Source: Halichondria panicea | Lineage: Eukaryota; Porifera; Demospongiae; Suberitida; Halichondriidae | NCBI RefSeq assembly: GCF_963675165.1 | Contig: NC_087391.1 | Span: forward strand, 515,001 to 579,000 | Reading direction: 5' to 3' | DNA: 64,000 nt | In this document: piece after piece, positions 1 through 12,800 of the stretch | How positions within the stretch are numbered: position 1 is the first letter of the stretch | How the letters are laid out: each line of letters opens with the position of its first letter | Notes under the pieces: model-generated | What the model was told of the DNA's origin: nothing | What the model saw: only the letters and a program-made list of their open reading frames with translations | Databases searched by the model: none | Position numbers and translations under genes: made by a program

Positions 1-48
1 AATGTGGGTTGAGAAAGTTACCATTTGCTCCTGTAATAAATTACTTAC

Positions 49-614
49 CATCTCCAGTTGTAGAAAATACACACAGCAAAGCTTGCTCTTTACTGAAATC
101 AATGTTCTCAAAGTCCTTAGAGTTCATAACTCTCGGCTGCCAAGAGAGCTCTTGATAACTCTCCTCATCTGCCTTGTCAAATAGTTTCCGAGCTATCTCC
201 TCACTGAAGCCATACTCTGTGCCGTACAGGATGAGTATCTGTTTGCCAGGCTCCTCGTACTTGGTGCAGTACTTGCTCAGAGCATTGCTCTGTTGTGGAC
301 TAACCAGCTCCTCATCTGCAAAGATAAAAAAATAGCATTTGCAATTGAGAAACCTTACATGGAATTACACATTTACAATTACACACACACTTCACAATCT
401 CCAACTCAAAAAATCCATGGGGGAGGGGGTGAATAAGTTTTTTAGAGGTCACCTTTTTGGAAGCTAGACTATATAGATATTGTGGCAAACCTGGTGTGTC
501 TCTGATGAAATCTGATAGATCAGTGCCAGTCTCCTGGTCCAGGTTGAAGAAGAGCACCCATGTGCAGTATCCCACCAGCAGCACCACTACCCCGGCCGCT
601 ATCAGTCCAAACAT
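49..614 (-). CDS. Diflavin reductase (P450-reductase-like), 5' exons only
   Basis: Two coding exons are visible, 491-614 and 49-315; the gene continues beyond base 1. Exon 1 starts at the ATG at 614 and encodes a hydrophobic anchor of about 20 residues (GLIAAGVVVLLVGYCTW) followed by an acidic linker. Exon 2 encodes the start of a flavodoxin-like FMN domain, with the phosphate-binding loop ILYGTEYGFSEEIA and the later flavin loop VFSTTGDG. Exon 1 ends in phase 1 and exon 2 completes the codon, giving TPDEEL. A membrane anchor plus an FMN domain is the architecture of NADPH-cytochrome P450 reductase, which passes electrons from NADPH through FAD and FMN at the ER membrane. The FAD/NADPH half lies outside the window, so the exact member of the diflavin family is not settled. 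Confidence 0.75.
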
Positions 615-840
615 CTCTAGCTAGCTAGCTTCTATACAACTCTCGATATCTCTCAGCTACTATAACGAGCCCCGCCCATGACCTGACCGACACATGTTAC
701 ATTCACATGTGGTTTGGTAGGCAGCAAGTGAGGGGGTGTATGTACACAGTAGTGCCAGGGCAAAACAGGAAGTAAACAAATCAAATGCACAATGCAATCA
801 CAATGCAATCACTAATGAGTACATCATTATGGTTTTAAAC

Positions 841-3800
841 TTATGTAGTATGAAACTGCTCCACAAAGCTAGCCAAGTTAGGAGTCTTCATATCCTGCAG
901 AATAACCCGATAGCATCAACACCACATACACACAATGCATTACCTGCTGAGCTGGGTATCGCATACTCAGCTGGTCCAAATCAAGAATGGGCACCAATGA
1001 TGGCCTGTGAAAAAAATGTAACTAACAAGTTAAAATAAGGCAGCACTGGATGTACCTCCCATGAGCACATTGGAAGGGCAGTTTGCACTTGGAGAGGGAG
1101 AAAATCAGTTCCTGGCATTCAGTCAGAGTTAGTGGATCACCGAATTTAATAGCACCTGTTCAAGCAATCAGATATTGCAAACTGCGATCATTAAAACACT
1201 TACCGTGACAAGCCTGTGAATTGAGAACATGAGTGATTGCTGCTGGAGTTGTTGAGGAGGCCCCACCAGTTTCTTGCAGTAGCTGCATTAATATAATTAT
1301 TGATTGTGAGACGCAAGTTTTCAGAGAATGAACTTACTTCCAAATGTCCTGTAACCATGTCCTGTAATAAAAATTGTTTTTATATTATTTTGTAAAGCCA
1401 AATTCTGTACAACACAACTCCTACCATCACAATAATTTATAGCACACCCTAAATTGAGAAATGTGTCATTCCAATGCACAACTATGACCCCTCACTCATC
1501 CTATACCCCACTCCTCTATTGACCTAAACAGCTATGTGTGTACCAGCTATGTGTGAACATGTGGCCCTAGCTCACCTGTAGAATGCTAAGATCCACAGCT
1601 GGCCTGCCTCTATTCCCTCCGGATGTGTCTCTCCTCACAAACACAGAGGGCAGAGAAGAGACCACCAGTCCGCCCTTGCTGTCCACAGCTGTACTCACTC
1701 CTATAGCAACACAAGCAGCTCTCTCTTAATGTAGCCACATTTTTATTAAAGGGAAAAACGTTACTGAATAAATGTTATAAATGTGTGAATACCTACTTTT
1801 CAAAAACGTTATAAAACGTTATAATTGCATGAATATAGTCTACAACTAGAAGCTAAACAGTGTTTTAAATGACCTGAACTAGTCCAAATTAATATGTACC
1901 AATAAAAACTACAAAAGTACATTGTTATGTTAGTTGATAGTGTTATGAGCAACTCGTCGACTGAACACATCCTCCACAACACTTTGACAATAATATGAAT
2001 ATGCTTCATCTCTCACTCTGTTCTTATACCAGGCAGCCACAATACAGTACAGTATGAAACCAATCAAACCCACGACAAAAGCAAAAGAACTCTGTATTAC
2101 AGGAGAGTAAGCTTTATCACGGAATCTGGCACTGTAGTGTAGCATATCAAACATTGCTTGTCCAATCCCCAACGCTGCAAAGCATAATAGTGCCGTGTAG
2201 CCACATAACAGTCCACGCATATGGTAGGGAGACTGAGCACAGGAAAACTCGAAAACTTTAGTTAACAAAAACTGCAGCATAAAGCCACACGAAACACACC
2301 ATATTACATTCAACCAATTGTATACGTTAGAAACCTGGTGAAAGACAGCAACTACATTTAATATCAAGCTTCCAACCTGGACCAACAAAACAATAAACGA
2401 AGCAATTCCAATGCATTTCTGAATGCTAGGTAGCTTATCACGGAAAAGTGGGAACAACACGAATTCCTTGAGTACTGTTGCTATCAGAACCCAGACAAGT
2501 GGATGAAAAAAGAAGTTATACACCAGTTGAGCAGTACAAACACTGAGTCCATCAATAGGCACCTGGTGAACGGGTTGCCATCCTAAAACAACAAAAAATA
2601 CTGGCAAAAGGAATATTATAATCTTGAAGAATGTTTTGACATCTTCCACCTCTTCAGTAGTAAACGGTCCACCATACCTCGACTTTCCCAGGTCCATTCT
2701 TGAAGGTACGTCTTCCTCCCAGTATGTGAGAGCACTGCGATTGAGGGGAGCCTTGTGCTTGGCAGCAAACTTGAGAACTTGGTAGATGGTTTTCAGAGAC
2801 TGAGGACAATTGGGCTCAATAATTAGCCATTTTGGAGCGAGGAGAAACAATGAACAGCAGACTAAGGCCATACAAGCCACAGGAAAAACACTAAGAAACT
2901 GTACACTCCAGCCATGGTCACTTCCGTTTACAGCACAAAACGTATGGGCAGAAAATAATGTATTGGAAACAAAAAACCCTACAAACTGTGAAAAAATGAA
3001 CCAGGCAATAAAAGACGAAACATTAGCTGCTGACGATTCAGGCATCTGATCCAAACCCAACTGCAAAGCTGTTACAAAACAAGCCAATGAGCCAACTACA
3101 AATAGAGCATAGACAACAGGGTTGACTCCACCACTAACGATTAGAGGAATCACACTGGACCAATTATTACCACTTGCATGTTCCAGAATCAAACTGCTAG
3201 CACATGCCATCACAGTAGCTATGAACGAAAGTACAGATCCAGCTTTAAAAACTTTGAAATTTCCATAACGAGCATCAGCAAGCCATCCTGAAAATGGGGC
3301 AGAGAAAATACACAAGCCAACCGCTAGAATTGGAATATACGTGTAGCCTCTGATACTTCTGGATAGTGGGGCGTACATTTTGATGAGAGACCCGTAGGTG
3401 GCATTGAGCAGAGCCACCCAGACGAGTACTAGGAACGCTCCTCTTGAGTAGAAATACCTCAGTCTATAATTCATACTGTATAGCTCTAGCATTCACGATA
3501 AGATAAAATTAATGTTGGATCATACTAAAACAGAATATGATTTCACTAAGGCTGCCTAGTCTATTCACACACAAATCACAATGTACTATTAAAACAAACA
3601 GTATTATGATATGCACCCATACTATCAATAACAAAACCTGTAGAAAATTACGCAAAAAATATATAAGTTTACACAGCCATATGGTTATAGTGCTTCACGT
3701 ATGTACTTGCTGAGCATGTGAGAGGTATCTATCGTAGACCTCCTCCACGACTCTGTGTACATCATAGTTCTCTTCTCTCACTCTCCTCTTGTACCAGGTA

Positions 3801-6800
3801 GCCAGGAGGCAGTGGAGTACAAACCCAACCAGACTCAGTGCAGTGAAGACTGACTTCTCAGTAATTTGGCAGTATGGTCCAACACAGGCTTCCAAACAAA
3901 TGTTAATTATTACCCCAACAGACATTGACATTAAGTAAAGCAGCAATACATAGCCAAGCAGTAGGCCACGCATCTTGTAGGGGGATTGAGCACAGACAAA
4001 TTCTAAAATAGTAGTCAATAAAAATACAACAATGCACGAAAAGATAACAGAATATGCTATGTCCGACCATGGTGAAAGATTCAGAGAGCATGAGGAAATA
4101 GCAGTAGCCAATACCAACTCAACGGAATTTAGAATGAATATAAGAAACGAAATAATTCCAATACGCTTCAGTATACTAGGCAACCGGTTTCGAATCAAAG
4201 GATAGATAGCAAATTCATACACTAATGTCACAATGATAATGACCCATGTTGGACAGTAAGTAACAGAGTACATAAGTCCAGCCTCACAAACGGTAGTAAA
4301 GCCGTCCAAACTTTGCGTGTACACTTCTGGGGAAAGTGAGCATGAAATTATGAAAATGGGTAAAGAGAATATCAGAATCTTGAAGAATGTCTTGACATCT
4401 TCCACCTCTTCAGTAGTAAATGGTCCACCATACCTCGACTTTCCCAGGTCCATTCTTGAAGGTACGTCTTCCTCCCAGTATGTGAGAGCACTGCGATTGA
4501 GGGGAGCCTTGTGCTTGGCAGCAAACTTGAGAACTTGGTAGACGATTTTCAGAGACTGAGGACAATTGGGCTCAATAATTAGCCATTTTGGAGTGAGGAG
4601 AAACAATGAACAACAAATTACAGACATGGCAATCACAGGAACTAGGCTGAATACTTGTGTCCAAAAAATTTCAGGTTGCATGTGGCTACGGATAAAGCAA
4701 GAGAAAACACTAAAGCCTGTGTCCAATGTCCAGGTCCCAAGAGCCAATGAGAACACAAACCAGGCAATGAAACTTGAGATATTAGCTGAAGAAGCATCAG
4801 GCATTTGATCCAATCCAAGCTGCAGAGCAGTCACTAAACAAGCTATTCCTCCCACAAACCCAACGATGTACACGACAGGACTTATTCCACCACTGACTAC
4901 ACAAGAGACAATACTGTGTGGAGGCACATTCAACAAAATCAAGACACAGATGCAGCCTACTACGGTAGCTAAGAAAAACAAAGAGGCTCCAACTCTAAAC
5001 ACTCTATAGTTACCACAGCGAGCATCTGCAATCCAACCAACAATGGGGGCACATATGAGGAACGGCACAACTGGAACCAACGCAAGCTCAGAATATGCTC
5101 CAGTATCATCTTGGAAAAGTATTATGAATATTACAAAACACAAGTAGGCAGAAGTGAGGGTCATCAGAGACATCCAAAAGAGAACGAGAAATGCTCCCTT
5201 TGAGTAGAAACATCTAATCTTGTACGAAATAGAGCACCACTTTCGCCTATTGATATCATTCGAGTTATCTACAAGAGCAGCCATCTCTGTCTGCATGTGC
5301 TGGCTAAATGTCACAAGCCTATAATTATGTGTACAGCAGTCTTATCTTACATATAATTATTCAGGTGAATTGTTCATGTATACTTTCAGTGTCTAAATAC
5401 TGTAAACAGTTGTCTAACTAAATGCAGCTGTTCACAATCACACCAGGTACACCATTAGTTTTGATTAACCTCAATCTTACATGTGGTTTGAACAAAAAAA
5501 TAAAATTGATGTATACAGCGTATGTAAACAATTAATGAAGCCATGCACTAGTTCACACGGTTGGTCTCTGTGTGAGGTATCTATCGTAGACCTCCTCCAC
5601 GACTCTGTGTACATCATAGTTCTCTTCTCTCACTCTCCTCTTGTACCAGGTAGCCAAGAGGCAGTGGATTACAAACCCAACCAGACTCAGAGCAGTGAAG
5701 ACTGACTTCTCAGTAATTTGGCAGTATGGTCCAACACTCAAACAAATGTTAATTATTACCCCAACAGACATTGACATTAAGTAAAGCAGCAATACATAGC
5801 CAAGCAGTAGGCCACGCATCTTGTAAGGGGATTGAGCACAGACAAATTCTAAAATGGTAGTCAATAAAAATACAACAATGCACGAAAAGATAACAGAATA
5901 TGCTATGTCCGACCATGGTGAAAGATTCAGAGAGCATGAGGAAATAGCAGTAGCCAATACCAACTCAACGGAATTTAGAATGAATATAAGAAACGAAATA
6001 ATCCCAATACGCTTCAGTATACTAGGCAACCGATTTCGAAGCAAAGGATAGATAGCAAATTCATACACAAATGTCATAATAATAATGACCCACGCTGGAC
6101 TGTAAGTAACCATAAGCACAAGATCAGCCTCAAAACGGGTAGTAAAGCCATGCAACCTTTCCATGTAAACTTTTGGTGAAAGTGAGCATGAAATTATAAA
6201 GATAGGTAAAGACATTATCAGGATCTTAAAGAATGTCTTGACATCTTCCACCTCTTCAGTAGTAAACGGTCCACCATACCTCGACTTTCCCAGATCCATT
6301 CTTGAAGGTACGTCTTCCTCCCAATATGTGAGAGCACTGCGATTGAGGGGAGCCTTGTGCTTGGCAGCAAACTTGAGAACTTGGTAGATGGTTTTGATGG
6401 ATTGAGGACAATTGGGCTCAATAGTCATCCATTTTGGAGCGAGGAGAAACAATGAACAACAAATTACAGACATGGCAATCACTGGAACTAGGCTGAATAC
6501 TTGTGTCCAAAAAATTTCAGGTTGCATGTGGCTACGGATGAAGCAAGCGAAAGCCCTAAAGCCTGTGTCCAATGTCCAGGCCCCGAGAGCTATTGAGAAC
6601 ACAAACCAGGCAATGAAACTTGTGATATTAGCTGAAGAAGCATCAGGCATTTGATCCAATCCAAGCTGAAGAGCAGTCACTAAACAAGCTATTCCTCCCA
6701 CAAACCCAACGATGTACACAATTGGACTTATTCCATCACTGACTAAACGTGACACAATACCGTGTGGAGGCATATCGAATTTCACCAAAATCAATACACA

Positions 6801-9800
6801 GATGGAACCTACTACAGTAGCCGAAAAAAGCAGACTAGCTCCAACTCTAAACACTCTATAGTTACCACAGCGAGCATCTGCAATCCAACCAACAATGGGG
6901 GCACACATGAGGAATGGCACAGCTGGAACCAACGCAACCTTAGAATATATTCTAGCATAGTCAATTCCTTGGAAAAGTATTAAATAACACAAGTAGGCAA
7001 AAACGAGGCTGATCAGAGACATCCAAAAGAGAACGAGAAATGCTCCCTTTGAGTAGAAACATCTGATCTTGTACGAAATAGAGCACCACTTTTGCCTATT
7101 GATATTATTTGAGCTATCAACAAGAGCGGCCATCTCTCTCCTATATAAATTAATTTCACAAGCCTTTTTATACTCCGGTGAATTGTGCACGTGTATATAC
7201 TTTCAGTATATCTAAATACTATAGTCGAACTATACATGCATATGCAGCTGTTCACAATCACACCAGGTAAACACAATAATTTGATTTAACCCTACATCTT
7301 TTTTTTACAAGGGTTGAAAAGACACAAAACTAGACTGAAAAAAGAAAATGCCAAGATAATATACATTCCTTATTACACACAGTATGTGCATGCATGCATG
7401 CAAACAATAATAATGAAGCCATCATGCCTGCACTAGTTCACAGGGTTGGTCTCTGTGAGAGGTATCTATCGTAGACCTCCTCCACGACTCTGTGTACATC
7501 ATAGTCCTCTTCTCTCACTCTCCTCTTGTACCAGGTAGCCAGGAGGCAGTGGAGTACAAACCCAACCAGACTCAGAGCAGTAAAGACAGACTTCTCAAAA
7601 ATGTGGCAGTACGGTCCAACACACACAGAGTTAAAAATATACATCAGTATTGTACCAACATACATCGATATGATATAAAGCAGAATTGTATATCCAAGCA
7701 GTAGGCCACGCATCTTGTAGGGGGATTGAGCACATATAAACTCTAGAATGCTAGTCAATAAGAACATAAATATTGATGAAAAGATAACAAAATATGCTAT
7801 GTTTGACCATGGTGAAAGGTCCAGAGAGTATGAGAAAATAGCAGTAGCCAATACCAACTTAACGGAACTTACAATGAAGATGACAGATGAAATAATCCCA
7901 ATACGTTTCAGTATACTAGGCAACCGATTTCGAAGCAAAGGATAGATACAAAATTCATACACTAATGTCACAATGATAATGACCCATGTTGGACTGTAGG
8001 TGACAGCAAAGATAAAACCAGCCTCACAATTGGCAAAGCCATCCAAACTTTGCATGTACACTTCTGGGGAAAGTGAGCACGAAATTATGAAAATGGGTAC
8101 AGAGATTATCAGAATCTTGAAGAATGTTTTGACATCTTCCACCTCTTCAGTAGTAAACGGTCCACCATACCTCGACTTTCCCAGGTCCATTCTTGAAGGA
8201 ATGTCTTCCTCCCAGTATGTGAGAGCACTGCGATTGAGGGGAGCCTTGTGCTTGGCAGCAAACTTGAGAACTTGGTAGATGGTTTTCAGAGACTGAGGAC
8301 AATTGGGCTCAATAATCATCCATTTTGGAGTGAGGAGAAACAATGAACAACAAAGTACAGACATGGCAATCACTGGAACCAGGCTGAATACATGTGCACA
8401 AAGGCCATGGATGCAAGAGAAAACCCTACAGCCTGTGTCAAATATCCATGCCCCAAAAGCCAGGGAGAACACAAACCAGGAAATGAAACTAGTGATATTA
8501 GCTGAAGAAGCATCAGGCATTTGATCCAATCCAAGCTGCAGAGCAGTCACTAAACAAGCTGTTCCCCCCACAAACCCAACAATGTACATAATCGGACTTA
8601 TTCCACCACTGACTACACGAGAGACAATACTGTGTGGAGGCACATTAAACAAAATCAATACACAAATGCAGCATATTACGGTAGCTAAGAAGAGCAGAGA
8701 GGCTCCAACTCTAAACACTCTATAGTTACCACAGCGAGCATCTGCAATCCAACCAACAATGGGGGCACGCATGAGGAACGGCACAACTGGAACCAATGCA
8801 AGCTCAGAATATGCGTCTATTCCTCGGAAAAGTATTACAAATAATTACAAATATTACAAAAAACAAGTATGACAAAACGAGGCTGATCAGACATATCCAA
8901 AAGAGAACGAGAAATGCTCCCTTTGAGTAGAAACATCTGATCTTGTACGAAATAGAGCACCACTTTCGCCTATTAATATCATTCGAGCTATCTACAAGAG
9001 CAGCCATCTCTATCTTACATAAATTATGGTGCTAAACTTCACAAGCCTATATACATATGAACTTATTTTATTTACTATTTAGGTGAATTGCATACATGTG
9101 TACTTTCAGTATCTAAACTACTGTAAATAGTTGCAATCAAACCAGGTACACATTAATTTTGATCTAACCATAGATTTTTGAAAATACATTACAGAAAACA
9201 GAAGTTAGAAAAGGGTTGACTGCATGCATGTCAACTGAAGTAATTATGTGCTACTAGAAATTATAACAGCTTGCAACATGCAGACAGAGTTCTCATGGTT
9301 ATACAACGTATAATTTATGTACACGATTGGACTTATTCCACCACTGACTACACGTGACACAATACTGTGTGGAGGCACATTCAACAAAATCAATACACAG
9401 ATGCAACCCACTACGGTAGCTAAGAAAAACAGAGAGGCTCCAACTCTAAACACTCTATAGTTACCACAGCGAGCATCTGCAATCCAACCAACAATGGGGG
9501 TACACATGAGGAACGGCACAGCTAGAACCAATGCAAGCTCAAAATAATATTTTTGAGAATAGTCAATTCCGAAAAAAGTGTATTGTGAATAGTAAGCAGC
9601 ACAAGCAGGAAAAAGTGAGGCTGTTCAAGGACATCCAAAAGAGAACGAGAAATGCTCCCTTTGAGTAGAAACATCTGATCTTGTACGAAATAGAGCACCA
9701 CTTTCGCCTATTGATATCATCATTTGAGCTATCAACATGAGAAGCCATCTCTCTCCTATACATGTGATAACTTTCACAAGCCTATATATGGCATGAATTT

Positions 9801-12800
9801 ATCTTTATATTCAGGTGAATTGTACCATAGATAGAGTAGATAAGGGATTGGAAACGGAAGTACCCTCGAAGTACCATCCGTGTATCTCCGCGGTTTTAAC
9901 CGAGGCTTACTTTTTAACACGAGAGCTAAACATGAACACAAGCATGAAAAAGCGCTCTGTGTACCTCTAGCTACTTCACGACAATCGAGATTATATTTTC
10001 TTTGTTTCCAATTGATACCTACTATCAGGGGGCATGTGATTCAGTAATGGGGGTAGCTCTGAGATGTATGCTTTGGACACAATAAGTTTCCCGGGCTTTT
10101 GCGGGAGTTATGAGGAGATACACGGATGGTCCCAGAGCCACTATGTAGACTTCATTGTAAAACATCACGTGAATCACTTCCGTTTCCAATCCCTCTTCTA
10201 CTCTATCTATGATTGTACATGTGTACTTTCAGTATCCAAACTATATACTGTAAATAGTTGTCTAATTACATGCAGCTGTTCACAATCACACCAGGTATAT
10301 AAGCATAATTTTGATTAACATTTTAGGTCACATCTTACATGGGGTTGAAAGACACTAAACTATCACAAAAGAAGAAAAAATGATTCAAGTACACAACGCA
10401 TGATATAATGTAAACAATTAATGAAGCCATGCACTAGTTCACACGGTTGGTCTCTGTGAGAGGTATCTATCGTAGACCTCCTCCACGACTCTGTGTACAT
10501 CATAGTCCTCTTCTCTCACTCTCCTCTTGTACCAGGTAGCCAGGAGGCAGTGGAGCACAAACCCAACCAGACTCAGAGCAGTAAACAGTGACCTCTCAGT
10601 AATGAAGCAGTATGGTCCAACACATGCACACACCACTTTACAAATATATATCAGTATTACACCAACAAAGATCGAGATGATGTAAAGCAGCATTGTATAG
10701 CCAAGTAGTAGGCCACGCATTTTGTAGGGGGATTGAGCACATATAAATTCTAGAATGCTATTCAACAAGAACATAAATATTGATGAAAAGATAACAGAAT
10801 ATACTTTGTCCGACCATGGTGAAAGTTCCAGAGAGTATGAGAAAATAAAAATAGCCAATACCAACTTAACGGAATTTACAATGAAGATAAGAAACGAAAT
10901 AATCCCAATACGCTTCAGTATACTAGGTAACCGATTTCGAATCAAAGGATAGATACAAAATTCATACACTAAGGTCACAATGATAATGACCCATGCTGGA
11001 CTGTAGGTGACAGAGTACACAAGTCCAACCTCACAAACGGTAGCACAGAAGTCCAAGTAAATTTCTGGGGAAAGTGAGCATAAAATTATGAAGATAGGTA
11101 AAGAGATTATAAGAATCTTGAAGAATGTCTTGACATCTTCCACCTCTTCAGTAGTAAACGGTCCACCATACCTCGACTTTCCCAGGTCCATTCTTGAAGG
11201 AATGTCTTCCTCCCAGTATGTGAGAGCACTGCGATTGAGGGGAGCCTTGTGCTTGGCAGCAAACTTGAGAACTTGGTAGATAGTTTTCAGAGACTGAGGA
11301 CAATTGGGCTCAATAATCAGCCATTTTGGAGCGAGGAGAAACAATGAACAACAAAGTACAGACATGGCAATCACTGGAATTAGGCTGAATACTTGTGATG
11401 TCAAAAAAGAAACATGGAGATTAAAAAGTCCAACACAACTAAAATTGAAACTTGTGTCCAATGTCCATGCCCCGAGAGCTATTGAGAACACAAACCAGGC
11501 AATGAAACTTGTGATATTAGCTGAAGAAGCATCAGGCATTTGATCCAATCCAAGCTGCAGAGCAGTCACTAAACAAGCTGTTCCTCCAACAAACCCAACG
11601 ATGTACATAATTAGACTTATTCCATCACAGACTACACGTGAGACAATACTGTGTGGAGGCACATTAAATAAAATCAATACACAAATGCAACCTACTACGG
11701 TAGCCGAGAAAAACAGACAAGCTCCAACTCTAAATACTCTATAGTTACCATAGCGAGCATTTGCAAACCAACCAACAATAGGAGCAAGTAAAACTAAGAG
11801 GAAGGGCAAAGCTTGAACTAAAGCCAGCTCCGACGTAATATAATTTCTTCCTAGGGAAATTATTTTGATTAGCACAAAATACACATAGGTAAAAGTGAGG
11901 ATGATCAGAGACATCCAAAAGAGAACGAGAAATGCTCCCTTTGAGTAGAAACATCTGATCTTGTATGAAATAGAGCACCACTTTCGCCTATTGGTGTCAT
12001 CATTCGAGCTATCAACAAGAGCGGCCATCTCTGTTAATCTTATATATGATAATTCCACAAGCCTATAATTTATCTTTCTTATATACTCATACATGTGTAT
12101 ACTTTCAGTATCTAAAATACTCGTATAGCATAACATTTTTGAGGCACTTTCGCGCTATTTGGTCAAATGACGTCGTCTTCCTGTCTTCTGTTAAGTAAGT
12201 ATTTCGTGGACCTAATTTTCGTGGAGGATTGCTAAATCATGAAACAGCGAAAATCAAGCCCTTTAAAAATGTCTCGCTATATATATGAGGAACAGCACAG
12301 CTAGAACGAATGCAAGCTCAAAATAATATTTTTGAGAATAGTCAATTCCTTGAAAAAGTATTGCGAATAGTAAGCAGCACAAGCAGGAAAAAGTAAGGCT
12401 GTTCAAGGACATCCAAAAGAGAACGAGAAATGCTCCCTTTGAGTAGAAACATCTGATCTTGTACGAAATAGAGCACCACTTTCGCCTATTGATATCATCA
12501 TTCGAGCTGTCAACAAGAGCAGCCATCTCTATCCTATACATGCAATAACGTTACAAGCCTATATGGCATTTTACTTTTATTATATCCAGGTGAATTGTAC
12601 ATGTGTACTTTCAGTATCTAAACTATGTTGTTTAACTAAATGCAGCAGCTGTTCACAATCACACCAGGAATACACACATAATTTTATGTCACACATGAGA
12701 CACTATAAATCACAGAAAAAATAAAAGAGCTATATGAGAAAAAATGATTCTACAACGTATGGTATATACTATTAATGAAGCCATGCACTAGTTCACACGG

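Noticed and set aside
2-48. A further exon of the diflavin reductase beyond 49
   Set aside because: The intervening segment would be an 18-base intron and the translation (ANGNFLNP) does not resemble the expected region.
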